DNA from: Mya arenaria
Lineage: Eukaryota > Mollusca > Bivalvia > Myida > Myidae
Direction of reading: 5' to 3'
NCBI RefSeq assembly: GCF_026914265.1
Contig: NC_069134.1
Coordinates: forward strand, 67,821,594 to 67,885,593
Length of the DNA stretch: 64,000 nucleotides
Position numbers and translations under genes: made by a program. Numbering within the stretch: the first letter of the stretch is position 1; each line of letters opens with the position of its first letter. This document shows positions 23,438 through 36,157 of this stretch, piece by piece. The notes under the pieces were generated by a model. It worked only from the letters and a program-made list of their open reading frames with translations. It was not told the origin of the DNA and ran no database searches.

Positions 23438-23879
23438 TTGTTTGTAGGGCCGATGCAACGCCACCAAAAGTTTGTCGTGCTTTTTCCACCGACATGAGAG
23501 TCATGGCCGGTTAACCTGGAGTGGTTGAAAAAATCCGCAAAATTCTTCCATTTCAAAAAAAATAAATATTTTAATATTCAGTTAATTGTTCAAAAATGTT
23601 CAATTTTCATTTTTTCATATTTAATTAAAACAAAATATGAGTTTGATTTCTACTATTTCGATATTATTTTTACCTCGATTATTCAAAGAACAAGGAGAGC
23701 ATTTCTACTCGCCCGGTTTCAATTTTAGGCCAATATTTCATTTTGACTTCTAACTCAAATACTCTTAATCTAAATCACTTCATACGTCACTCAGTTAGTT
23801 GTCAAGAACCTTCACACCACTACATTTTAACCAAATATAATTTTGGCCCTTGATTGACTGTTTTCTTACTTTTTCTGAT

Positions 23880-24690
23880 GTTTTTTATTGGTTTTGACAG
23901 ACACATACTACAACATTAAGTATTTCTTTTTAAGGACAAAACGGTGTATAATCAAGCGCGCTGTCCTACAACAGCTCGTGTTGATGAAATTGGTAGGACG
24001 TAAAACCGAAAACACCTTCTTAATAATTTTCTTCTGCAATTTCAATTTTAATAAAGACTTGAGGCAAGTTTCACGGAAAACTAAGACGAGATCATGTTTT
24101 CCCGCCTGAAATCCATTAATCCGATTTGGCAGCAATTATAACTGACCAATCAGATCAGCTTGCGGATAAATCGGGTTTATAAGCAATACTAATTTTCAAG
24201 ACCCCGGTTGCGTCAAACCGAAAGTCGTTAAAATATGTTACCAGTTGCGCCTTGCCCAGTGTATAGCACTTAATTGGTGATGCTTTATAGCATGAATTAT
24301 CATCGTTTTACTGTGTACGTGTGGTTTGGTCAACGCCTGTTATATATGGCATAGAAATGCATATGAATGGCGGCATACTATTATGTAATTTGGCGTTCGT
24401 GTTTGTGCACCTTTGTTTCACATACCTTTTCCCATTCTACAGCTAACCGGGAAAAGCGGGCCCGAACAGACCTTATGTTATTTGCAAACAGGGGCGAATT
24501 TTAGGCGGTATGTTGAAGGAAACAGGAGTTCAACGCAAAACAATAATCAACACAGAAAGGCATGAATACTGATTAGAAAAAAAACAACATTTTATTTCTA
24601 TTCATTTTTTAAAAAAAATGTGTGAAAGTGAGCTGATTTTGGACTAAATACGAATTGCTCATAGTCTTTCAATCCAAATATGGAATGAAT
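23880..24690. repeat. Duplicated block downstream of copy A (pairs with 48230-48470 and 49800-50365)
   Basis: Shared stretches include GACAGACACATAC, CGGTGTATA.TC.AGCGCG, ACTGACCAATCAG, TAGCTAACCGG.AAAAGCGGG and GACCTTATGTT. In unit B the two halves are separated by ~1.3 kb of other sequence. The part nearest copy A contains its 3' UTR. Confidence 0.65.
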
Positions 24691-24856
24691 TATTCCGGTT
24701 TCGTAAGGTTCATTGAAATTCCCGCCGCCATTCCTGCTACCGCCGCCACGATACAGAGTGCGAACCCGGCGTGCAGACTGACGCCCTCGAGCTCCAGGAG
24801 AGCCTTGATGTCAGATGCGGTGGCGTATATGATTGGCCCCATCAGCATCAAAATAC
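24690..24856 (-). CDS. Claudin/PMP22-like copy A, exon 3 (last)
   Basis: Begins after a TTTCTTTCAG acceptor, completes the glycine codon split with exon 2, and runs to TAA at 24690-24692. It encodes part of TM3 (ILMLMGPIIYA) and TM4 (HAGFALCIVAAVAGMAAGI), ending LTKPE. It is one codon longer than copy B exon 3. The reading frame is intact. Confidence 0.75.
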
Positions 24857-25378
24857 CTGAAAGAAAAGAGAATAAACATGTAACGTGATCTGATTTGACC
24901 AAGAGAAGACTATAATTATGATGTATGTCATTAATGAAGTAACAATATGCAGCAAAAAACAACAACATATGTTGAAAACTACTGTTCAAACTCCAAAAAG
25001 GCCATATTTTGGTTAAAAGAAGTGACAAATGCTCTTGCAGTTAAAGTTTGAATCCAAACAGTCTTTGGATACCACGAGTCCGCTATTAAGTCACACACAA
25101 TCAATTCGTTTTATATGGTAAGATATTGTTACCGAAACATAAGATATGTATGTCTGCATATTACTGCCGTTAGATAACCTGTTATCGTAGGCGAATTGTT
25201 TCGTGTTTACCCCTTATTTTTCTTGAGTATATGCCACCAAAAATATTGATTGGGCAATGATTCGTTCGTATTGTATATCTTAGATTGCAGAGAAATACCC
25301 ATATTGCATATGGACATCGGATAAATGATACCACCAGCCGTAGAGTTAGTGGGTACACAGAAAATTTAATGTTCAAAC

Positions 25379-25525
25379 CTCCTGAAATCGCTAGTCCAGC
25401 GGCGACTTGTGTGAGCCTTGGGTTGCTCTTCATCATAAACCTCTGTAAGAGATATGAGACGGAAGCCCCAACCATCAACAGCAGTCCAAGAATCACCATG
25501 GCCCTTATTGCCAGCATCCGTCCAG
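25379..25525 (-). CDS. Claudin/PMP22-like copy A, exon 2
   Basis: 147 nt between a TTCCGCAG acceptor and a GTTTGAAC donor, phase 1 on both sides. It encodes AIRAMVILGLLLMVG (TM2, matching the family's AxRAMMI pattern), a short RFMMKSN turn and the start of TM3. It differs from copy B at a few residues (NPRLTQ versus NQMLTK), with no frame damage. Confidence 0.78.
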
Positions 25526-25904
25526 CTGCGGAAGAGCGTATGTAACACTTAAATTAGCAATCATGGTACATAAATGACATTTTCCTTCTAGCTTTTAAAT
25601 AATGTGCATATGATGTAGGAACTGAATCAACAGATACTGACAAATTTGTTATTTATGATTCATAAGTTAACTGCTCTTAATAGCGCAACCATTTTCCTTC
25701 GATTTAAATTGAAGGGTTTGACAATACATGTACGCCTTTATTTATAGACGTTGGATTTTCATTTATATTGTCTATTCACATTTCATTTAACAATGTTCCC
25801 TGTATATAAATGCACAATCTCGCTTATAATTATGTCCATGCATATGTTTGTATGATGTTTAATATCTTCTTTAAATGAGGAAATAAAAATAATCTATATC
25901 GTGG

Positions 25905-26150
25905 TAAAGTTGGAAGGTAGTTGGTAGTTGGGAGTTGCGGATTCGAATATCCAACTACCTACAAGTTGCCAGTTAGGGATTTGAATGTTAAAAAAAATGG
26001 TATTCAACGGGTAGGTAGTTGCCAGTTGGATATTCGAATAATCAACTACATAGAAGTTAAATGTTAAAGTAGATATTCAGTTTCTCGACCATTTCTTGTT
26101 CGTTAATATGATTATCCAACTAACAACCAGTTGGTATTTGGCTATTCAAA
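25905..26150. repeat. Repeated and inverted GTAGTTGGATATTCGAATA motif in intron 1 of copy A
   Basis: GGTAGTTGG and its reverse CCAACTACC, together with ATTCGAATA, occur several times in both directions over ~240 bases. The stretch can fold into hairpins. It was not seen in copies B and C. Confidence 0.55.
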
Positions 26151-26619
26151 TGTCGTCTTGTTTTATGGTTGAAAGGTAAACATGTGACGAAAATATGGAT
26201 CTTCGTTACAAACACATTGTAATTTGAGTATTTTTTCTACATTCGCTCGCGAGTTGGTCGACGTCCATATAGGTCAACTCAATAAGCACATGTATCGTCT
26301 TGAATCTTTGTGGACAATAGCTGAATTGCAAATTATTTTATTAAATGGCCAATAAGCTGCAGTTTAAATGTAACATAATAATAAAACTACTTTAAGAGAC
26401 GTGTGAGATGACAAGTTAAAACAAGAAATTATTTTACAAATAAAAAATCAGTTTAAATATTAGTTAAAAGCGCCGCAAGCAGGATTGAAACTTGGATAAT
26501 ATCATTCTGCTGTCTGGAACCAACAGAGGTTGTCAACATTCATGGTTATGTTTTACCGGTTAGTTAACATACTTTTAAATAAAGTTATCTGTTATGGTAA
26601 ATACTTTTCACTAGATCAG

Positions 26620-26775
26620 CATCCGAGGTTGTTTTCGATGGAAAATGGCTGCGGCGTTGTTCCGATTGAGTTTGAATCAGTGATCGATTACATTTAATGT
26701 TGCAATAATTTCCAGTTTTAAACGTTTTGCTACTGAGCTTGTTTCTGTAGCTTTTAACATAAGTATCGAAGTATC
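26620..26775. repeat. Fragments of the hAT-like MITE and repeat R1 in intron 1 of copy A
   Basis: 26622-26660 matches the right arm of the MITE (ATCCGAGGTTGTTTTCGATG). 26717-26775 matches R1 in reverse (CTACTGAGCTTGTTTCTGTA). No complete element is present. Confidence 0.5.
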
Positions 26776-27247
26776 TTTTATTTTAACCCGTTTCTCTGTG
26801 AGAAACAAGCGTTAACTGACAATGAGCTTGGTAGGATGATAATGACATTATTGTCTAATTTGGCACTATTTTACAATAAGTATAAATTCATTTCCATTTA
26901 TAATAATTAATTAGCATTGAACTAAAAATAATGTTCTTTTTCGTGTATAATTGCATTGTATTTCACCTCGTGCACACTAGAAGTAAATATTTCACTTTTG
27001 CGCTTACAGCCCACTTATGAAAAATTACTCAAACTTATCTTTGTATTTGTCGGTCGAAAATCTTACTAATATAATAAATTTATATATAATATAACGATGA
27101 TAAAATGGAAATAAGTCAGTGTCGTTATGTATATATTCATTTCATATATTCTGCAAAAAGCCACAATTTTGTGATTGTTATATAATTATAACTTACATTT
27201 GTAGTGCCATTACATGATTAAAAATATGTAAAATTAAAACTACTTAC

Positions 27248-27413
27248 AAACTTCGGTAAAATCTACACATGTTGACTGCGTACAGTCTTTCCAAAGGCCA
27301 GAATGATACGACACACTTGAAGCATTAAACCAGTAAGGTATAGCAAGGCCGACGATGTCCAACAGAGCTGACGCACCGGCTAGAGCAAGACTTACAAGTG
27401 TCAAAATATCCAG
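27248..27413 (-). CDS. Claudin/PMP22-like membrane protein copy A, exon 1; start ATG replaced by CTG
   Basis: Gene A joins 27248-27413, 25379-25525 and 24690-24856 to give 159 codons plus stop, the usual size for PMP22/EMP proteins. Exon 1 encodes TM1 (LTLVSLALAGASALLDIVGL) and the loop signature GLW-x2-C-x4-C, and ends in phase 1 at a GTAAGT donor. At the position of the ATG in copies B and C this copy has CTG (27411-27413). The context is AAACTGG, with A at -3 and G at +4. An in-frame TGA lies five codons upstream, and there is no ATG later in the exon. The rest of the gene is intact, so it may use CTG, have another 5' exon, or be a very young pseudogene. Confidence 0.7.
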
Positions 27414-28080
27414 TTTAAATTTCTTAATTCATGCAAGTGTTCGTCCTGACTAAGTAGTTCTGTTACGAATTAGAACAAGTCGGGGCCAAACATCCCTTTA
27501 AGTCGTTTCGAAAAGTGAAAGTTTGTCTGATAACGTTTATTGAGGTTATACAAGAGACCAATCACGTATGAGGTAATATTTCATACCCTTTGGTGAGCCT
27601 TCTTCAACACAAGGCGGAAGGTTGATCATTAAAAGTAGGGAAATCTAGATGATTTCGAAGAACGACGTACAAAAGGTCAAATGCGTGTGATATATATCTT
27701 AGGAACTGCCAAAGGCAATCAAAAACATTTCAGAAAGGTAAAGAAATTTATGGTATGAAAGCGAAACGTTCGGGCCTTTAAAATGCAATGATTTTAACCA
27801 TATAAAAAATATGCATATAAATAACATAACTATGCCAAATAAAGTCATTTTGAACGAATTTGAACAAATTTCTATGTTTCCCCAGACATTTTAAAATCAG
27901 CTTTTAGTTTTTCACTTAAGTATTTATATCATATTATATAATAAAGAATAACTATTCTCATCTTAGTTTTTACGGTGGATGAAAGCATGTAGTCGTTGGC
28001 GTTCATCACATACTAACAGAAACAGATCGACGCATTCAGTTCACACCAACAATGAAGAAACTTGAATTTGAAAGAGAATA
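27414..28080 (-). promoter_or_regulatory. 5' flank of copy A
   Basis: The first ~190 bases match the flanks of B and C (GTCGGG.CC..ACATCCCTTTAAGTCGTTTCGAAAAGTG-like stretch). No TATA-like box is evident at the copy C position. The rest is unremarkable AT-rich DNA. Confidence 0.35.
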
Positions 28081-28892
28081 ACATCAAAGTATGCTTCTTG
28101 TATGGCGAACTTAAAGAATTTGGCAAATCAGTGTGTTAGTGATATAAACCTCGCCCCTCCACCGACAACATGGACTTAGATACTGTGGCAAATGAGTCTG
28201 TAAGTGATATGAAATGTCGCCTCTACAGTTTGAGACCGGCAACTTAGTCTGTTAGTTATGTGGAACATCGCCTTTCCACTAAAAACATTAACCTAGAGAT
28301 TATTGCAAACAGTCTGTAAGTGATATGGAATGTAACCTCTACACTTTGAGACTGTCAAGTTAGTCCGTTAGTTATGTGGAACATCGCCTTTCCACTGAAA
28401 ACATTAACTAACAGACTGTGGCAAACAGTCTGTAAGTGATATGGAATATAGCCCCTCCACCGAAAACATTAACTTAGAGACTGTGGCAAACCAGTCTGTT
28501 AGTAATATGGAATATTGCCGATAACATGAACTTTGAGACTGTCGCAAATTAGTCTGTTAAGTATATGGAACATCGACCCTCAACCGACAACATGGTCTTG
28601 TGGAACTTGGGCTAACTAGTCTGACAGTGATATGGAATATCGCCTCTTAACTTAGAGTCTGGCAAATTAGTCTGCTAGTGATATTGAACATCGCCTCTCC
28701 ACCGACAACATAAACTTAGAGACTGTGGCAAACTAGTTTGCTAATGATATTGAACATCGCCTCTCCACCGACATTATTAACTAAGGCTGTGGCAAACTAG
28801 ATTGTTGGTGATAAGGAATTTCGCCTCTCCACCTACAACTCGGAGAAAATTAATATGTTAGTGATATTGAACCTTGCCTTTTCACCGGCAAT
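28080..28892. repeat. ~65-bp satellite array, unit A (pairs with 53930-54475)
   Basis: Degenerate tandem units built on GGAACATCGCCTCTCCACCG, ACAACATGGACTTAGAGAC and GGCAAACTAGTCTGTTAGTG, a dozen or so copies. A further monomer resumes after the MITE at 29604-29665. Short ORFs across it are by-products. Confidence 0.85.
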
Positions 28893-28900
28893 ATGGACTT

Positions 28901-29603
<703 letters not shown>

Positions 29604-29665
29604 ATGGACTAAGAGACTGTGGAAATTAGTTTATTAGCGATATCGCACATCGCCTCTCCATGTTC

Positions 29666-31355
29666 GGAAAGGTGAGTTTTGCAGAAACGCGGAACATTCA
29701 GTTGCAGTAAATGGTCACAGACATTCCACGTAACATAATAACTGGTTAACTAGATAAAATTCGTGTTACTACTTATCTATAAATGCATTATTGGCTTTTA
29801 TCAGTAACTGGTTATCTAGTTATAATTTGCAAATTTCATTTAGTAAGTAACTTACTAACTGGTTAACTAGATACTTATCGCAAAAATTAAGTGGTTCAAA
29901 TGAAACAATTCGCGAACTCTAACATGTTATATTACGGCAGTAATGTGCTAGCATACAAATGCACTCTGTTTCCATGAACTCTGTTGTGGTGCCAATTGGT
30001 TGGAAGTGGAAGAAATCGGTAAGTATGATCCGTTGTGTTTTTATTTTCAGAATTTTATACCAATAAAATAAAAAAAATGGGAATGCAGTTCCACATAGGA
30101 TTGATCGTGTGTTATGTTCAATGTAAATGTTCTGAAAAAAATATCAGATCGTATTTCCGGAATCGTGATATGTTAATGTTAAAACTAAGGAGTTGGGATG
30201 TCAACAAAACATATTAACAGTTTTCTTACTTTTTGCACAAAGGTCAACAATACTTAAAAAAATAAAACAAAATAATGACAACATATTGAATCACCTTGAA
30301 ATGTATGGAAATTCAGATTACGAATTACGACGGTCATTTGCAATAAAATAGTACCATTGTGTTATTTAATCATAGATACATTTGCACTTCATATCGAGAA
30401 AGTTAAGTTTCCTAAAACGGCATTTACTATGAAGAGAAAGTAAGCTTTGTTACAAATGCTATGAAAACAAGCATCATATTTCATATGACCACATGATTAT
30501 CTTCGGCGAACAAGTCAACGATTAAACAAATACACACATCATAAGAAAACAACATCATCTTATTTCAGTATACCAATCTTGTAATAGTATGTTAATGAGA
30601 ACTATATGTATATTCTCGCACTCACGTACACACACTTATAACACTATTCACTTTATAGTGAATACACTTGTGTATGATACTGGTTATATATTATTATGTC
30701 GACCAATATGACAGCTTTTTAGGTATCCACTTTAATTGGCCTCGATATGGGAATATTCTCTTATTTCAAAAGCATACATACAGCTGTTCCCCTCGAGATA
30801 CTTAGATTTTAACAAATGGACATATTTGAACTTACTTGGTCTTCCTCTTTAGTACCTTTTGACATACTCACACCGTCTATCAGTAAACAATAAACTTAGA
30901 TATTCGTCCTCTTACTTATTACATGTTGCGCCTAACCGTCGTTCTCTTGGTACATTTCTCCATCGTCCGATCTCAATACTGAGCCGGTTTAAAGCCAAAA
31001 TATTTTGTCGGTTCTATGTTTTTTAGCTCTGAATAAGTGAATATTACTAGGCATAAGATATGCATATTAAAAATTACAAATACTTTATTAAATGATGCTC
31101 TAGGCTGCTTTACCAATTTTGAATAATGCTATTCTTACCTGACTCTTAAATTCGCTAATAAATATATGTTTGTTACCAACACCCTAGGCTATCAAGATTT
31201 TTGAAAACCAAAATTGCAAAACATTATTTTTACCATAACCGCCCATTTGTGTTTACTAGGGTTATTTTCCATTTTAGATAACATTTTTTTTTAAATATAT
31301 ATATATTATATGTCATGATTTAAAAAAAAAATCAATTTGAACTACTTCTCCTTAC
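29666..31355. other. Gap: nothing recognised
   Basis: AT-rich. The word ACTGGTTAACTAG or a variant appears three times at 29740-29875. No coding signal. Confidence 0.4.
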
Positions 31356-31358
31356 AAA

Positions 31359-32504
31359 ACAAGAGCCGTCGTAAGACAGCGCGCTCGACTACGCCGCTTT
31401 CACTAAGAATACAATAACGATGTAATAATACCAAGTTTGGTCTCTTTATGTCAAACCTAACTAAATTATTCGATACATAAGGTGACTTTGATGCTGCCCT
31501 CCCACCAGCCCGCCCAAACAATGACGCAAGTCATTCAAATAACTTGATTTCCCATTATGAAAATGTGGTTAAGAATATACAAATATGCTTTTCAAAGGAA
31601 ATTAAAAAAAAAATCAAGGGCCATAATTTTTATTTAGTCTTAAAACGGAGTTTTGTTTCTTGTTGTAAGATGGTTGTAAATAATTTTGAATTTTATTAAG
31701 TGCATTTAATGAACGGTATAGAAGTTTTTTTATTAAAATCCCAACTTTTACTTGCCTAAAACTTTAACCTAAGTCAATCAGGGGCCATAACTTGTATTAA
31801 GTATGGAGTAATGTAACATCATTGGGTGATGGTCCTGAACACTTGTGTGAAGTATTAAGTCAATTGAATGAAGGGTATAGAAGTTATTAAACAATATCCC
31901 AACCTGCCCTAAAACTTTAACCTAAGTTCCATAGTCAATCAGGGGCCATTATTTGTATAAAAGATAATATGGAGTTATCTAACCTCATTATGTGATGGCT
32001 CTGAACATCTGTGTGAATTATTAAGTCAATTGAATGAATGGTATTGGAGTTTTAAGTGAAAATCCCAACTTGCCCTAAAACTTTAACCTGCCCTAAAACT
32101 TTAACATAAGTCAATCAGGGGCCATAACTTGTATTTCGGATAATATGGAGTTATGGAACCTCATTGTGTGATGGTCCTGAACAACTGTGTGAAGTATTAA
32201 GTCAATTGAACAAAGGATATAGAAGTTATTAATAAATATTCCAACTTGCCCTAAAACTTTAACCTAAGTTCCATAGTCAATCAGGGGCCATAATCTGTGT
32301 AAAGAATAATATGGAGTTATCTACCCTCATCATGTGATGGCCCTGAACAACTGCGTGAAGTATTAAGTCAATTGAATGTAGGGTATTGGACTTATAAGTG
32401 AAAATCCCAACTTGCCCTAAAACGTTAACCGGACGCCGACGCCGACGCCGATGCTGGGGCGAGTAATATAGCCCACCTATTCTTCGAATAGTCGAGTTAA
32501 AAAT
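31359..32504 (+). mobile_element. Hairpin-capped tandem-repeat element (pearl-like), unit A copy
   Basis: Starts ACAAGAG followed by a small hairpin (GCCGTC-GTAA-GACAGC, imperfect). The core consists of ~165-bp tandem units (GGGGCCATAACTTGTATT at about 31780, 31943, 32117 and 32284). It ends with a hairpin CTATTC-TTC-GAATAG (32477-32491) and TTAAAAAT. No terminal inverted repeat and no ORF. The design recalls pearl-type or Helitron-like non-autonomous elements of bivalves. A second copy begins at 55635. Confidence 0.65.
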
Positions 32505-32925
32505 GGTGTTTTTTTTGAAGAAGTTTCAAACCCAAGTAAATTATTACAAAACTTAGTATGTATTCTTTCTACATAGTTTGCACTAGATACCCCCCCCCCC
32601 CCCACCACCAACTTCACATCCATAAAATAAAGTAGGCCTAAACTACTTAATCAAATAAATCTAAAACATGTTAAGTGGATATTTTAGTCAAGCTCTGAAA
32701 ATACTTCTTCAGTTTAAAAACTGCTTTTTTTGCTTATCCTTATAATGTTTTCTGACATTCATAGAGGAGCATTCAGACGTAAATAACTTTTCTTTATTAG
32801 CTTCTTTATTTCTAATTTACTAAGGAATTTTACATAAATCTCAACATACATTATTTAATTATAAAGTATCAAATGAGCATTAAAAGTCGCGAATCGGTGT
32901 ATATTTTCTGAAACTTTATTATCTT
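32505..32925. other. Gap: AT-rich, with a C run
   Basis: A C homopolymer lies near 32591-32603. Nothing else is recognised. Confidence 0.4.
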
Positions 32926-33270
32926 CTGAGACGAAGCCAAGTTATTTGGAGACAATTGATTAAAAAATAAGTTAGTTACAAGGTTAACAAGAACACCACC
33001 GTCCGTTAGAAGGTCTTAACATGTCAAACTTTAATAAGTAATAATAAATTATATTGAGATTTATTTTCGTTGAATTTTTGTGATAAATGATTATGTTCCA
33101 GTCATTTTTGGTCTTGAATATATATATACATATCTACATATTTATATATTTGATCTCTTTTTTATTTTTTTTATTTTTTGTGGGTGAGGGGGGGGGGGGC
33201 GTCAAAGACGGTGGGTCCTGTTAACGTAACTGCTGCCTGTGTGTACAAGTATATGTAGTGTTTTACAAAA
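32925..33270. repeat. Duplicated block G (pairs with 59565-59860)
   Basis: Shared: AAGTTATTT.GAGACAATTG, AAATAAGTTAGTTAC, GTTCCA.TCATTTTTGGTCTTGAA and GTCCTGT.AACGTAACTGCTG. A G run (33189-33199) sits inside. Confidence 0.65.
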
Positions 33271-33299
33271 TTTCTATTATATCATGTGCGATACTTGTT

Positions 33300-33800
33300 T
33301 AAGTACCATTTCAACCAAAATCTTGAGTTTTAAAAAAACAAAACCCACTCACTTTAGAATTATAAATATAGCAATATAAGTGGCTATAATGCTTTCGCAT
33401 TCTTTATTTACACTGTACTTGTATCGTTATTAAATTTTATGATTTAATGACAGAAACATTTTGAAACAACGCATGACTGGAATGAAAAGTGTCTTATATG
33501 TTTTATTCCTTTTCAAACTGCCCTCTTACTTTTTTGACATGTTGATTTATATCACTAGCTTTGGTATTCACAGTAATATATAACTTAAAATATCTTCAAA
33601 AGTTGTAAATGCAAAATAGAAATTATACCTTTCGCGCTTGTGATACCATGTTTGCTATTGACATAATTTCACCAAACATGTTAACTCTTACTATGGTTTG
33701 AAGTGAACGTGTCAGTCACGTGGACTTATTACCGTATCTAAATAATTCTATTAAAAAATGTTCAACATATCAGAATTATAACCACCTACAAAAATGTGAA
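33300..33800. repeat. Duplicated block H, copy 2
   Basis: Matches 4430-4990 and 55240-55630. No coding potential. Confidence 0.6.
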
Positions 33801-34029
33801 GTTGACGTGAGTCTCTTGATTGGACATGTTTCTTTGTACAAATATTGTTATGTCGTGAAACCCAAGTGCATATCATTGTCACTCGTCACCCGAAGAGGGA
33901 CAGTTTCATTGAGGTTTTTTAAAGTTGGATTAGTCAATATCTGTAAATATGCAATTTGGTAGAACAGTTACAAAGTCTGTCCGACACAGTACGGGTATGT
34001 AGTCATTGGCTGCAATAGACAATGTAAGA

Positions 34030-34620
34030 AATTGCAAACATGCAGATAGATGGAGGGACAGACTATTACTGAAGGGCAATACCATAATACATATATGTCT
34101 CGTCGTACGGATATGCAGTACAATAATACATGTATGTCTGTCCACGGACTGGCAGTACCATATTACATGCATGTATCGTCGTACGGACGACAGTACCGAA
34201 ATGCATATATGTCTCGGCGTACGGACGGGCATAACCATATTACAGTACCATAGTACATGAATGTCTCGTCGTACGGATGGGTAGTTCCACAATACATGCA
34301 TGTCTCGTCGTAAGGATGGGCAATACCATAATGCATGTATGTATCGGAGTACGGACGGACAATACCATAATACATGTATGTTCGGCATACGGACGGAAAA
34401 TACCATAAAACATGCATGTCTCGTAGTAAGGACGGACAATACCATAATACATGTATGTTTCGACGTACGGACGGGCAATACCATTACACATGTATGTCTC
34501 GGAGTACGGACGGGTAATACCATTACACTTGTATGTCTCGGCGTACGGACGGTCAATACCATAATACATGCATGTCTCGTCGTACGGACGGACAATAACA
34601 TAATACATGTATATATCAGC
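34030..34620. repeat. 39-bp minisatellite, ~15 copies (pairs with 58750-59045)
   Basis: The unit is built on ACATGTATGTCTCGTCGTAC, GGACGGGCAA and TACCATAAT. Because 39 is a multiple of three, open frames survive on both strands, including one of 261 residues on minus (33930-34715) with a 13-residue period. These frames are by-products of the period, not supported genes. Confidence 0.92.
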
Positions 34621-34624
34621 ACAA

Positions 34625-35540
34625 AAGCATCAAAATGCTTGGAATCTATTGCTCGATAGAGCAGCTGAAAACGTTTTACAGTAATATCATGCTGCGAATT
34701 GGAGGTGCCGAACACAATTTAATACCATACTTGATGAAAAATGGTCACTACAGGTATGACCATAGATTTAATGCCCTCAACATTACCAGGGGTCATCGAT
34801 TGTTTATGATTTATAACCTCACTGACCTACTTAATGATTAAGCGTTTTGGATAATTAAGCAAAAGCGGGGCTTTTTTAATACTTGTCATCAAATGACCTC
34901 CAAATTAAAGTGGGCGATGACTGTAAGATTAAAAGTTCTTGACATATTGAGAATAAATTGTTTATTTCGAGTTAAGGTCCCTACGACCTTAAACGTTGAC
35001 CCAGTAACATAAAAGTTACAACAATGGATCGTTAACCAACCATGGCCAATAACCTTGCCATTTTTACTTAGGCTATAGGATTATTTTTATTATTATTATT
35101 TAGCAGAAACCGTTTTAACAGTCAAGATCAACCAACCTTGACCTTTAATCTACTAACCAAAACAAACAAGTAAGATTCCTTTTAATGGCGAAGGAAAAAA
35201 CGCGAGAGTTTAATGACAAAAGGTAATAGTACGGATCTATGCCTTCTTTTTTGAAGCAAACAAATGACTTCTGCTCTTTTTATCAATTTCGATGTACATG
35301 TAGTGTATATTTGATAACAAACCAGAGATTCTAGAGACATTAAGCTGCAGTGGGAACTTGACTTGTCAACATGAACCACCATGTTCTCATATTTTTGTTT
35401 GAAGTGCCCAAAGTTGAAAAGTGGTCAGCATGCTTGTTACAAAGGCATGCCCCACCGTGATGTGTTTTTTGTCGGTGGTTTCCGGAAAAAATGGATACCC
35501 GAATTACCGGAATGTACATCAATTTGCACAAGTATATACA
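34625..35540. other. Gap: nothing recognised
   Basis: Short ORFs only (up to 79 codons), no family. A stretch near 34900-35160 contains recurring GACCTTxAAC words. Confidence 0.35.
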
Positions 35541-36157
35541 ATAGTGTATACGAAGGGGATGGGGGATACTGGGATTCATTATTCATACTATGCTGTGTGT
35601 GAGCGGGGAATATCGAGTGTGAGGGTTTGGGGAGGGGGTAAGGGAAGTCGGAGAGGGACAGGGGCTATAGAAGGTGTAAAATACTACTTTAATAAGCGGA
35701 AAACACTTTAATTTTCCCTACTGTACATTAATTTGTGCAATGGGGTAAAAGGGGCTTGGGCTCATAGAGTACTGTGTATGAAGAGGGTATGCTGTATGTG
35801 AGGGGGTGGGAAGCCGAAGGGGGGTGCAAAAAAGGGTCTTAAACACAAAACTTTAATTACCAGAAACCACATTATTTCACCCTATCGTTTCCATTATTGT
35901 GCGCGTGGGGAGGCTCGGACTCATACTATATTGTGTCTGAGGCGGTGATCGAGGATGAGGGGTGGGTATGGGGGGGGGTCGAAGCCGTATGGGCGGGAAA
36001 AGGCTATTAAAGGGTGGTCTCTACAATAATTTTCCGGAAAACACTTTAAAATACCCAATAATACAACTTTGCGTGCGATGGAGATGGGAAGACTGGGGCT
36101 TATACTATATTGTGTATGAGGGGCTGAGGAAGCCAGAGGGGGGATAGACTAAAAATG

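Noticed and set aside
24655..24888. 77-residue plus-strand ORF over copy A exon 3
   Set aside because: Antisense shadow; the minus strand has the conserved TM4 and splice acceptor.
33930..34715. 261-residue minus-strand ORF
   Set aside because: It is the 39-bp minisatellite read in frame; residues repeat every 13 and no domain is present.
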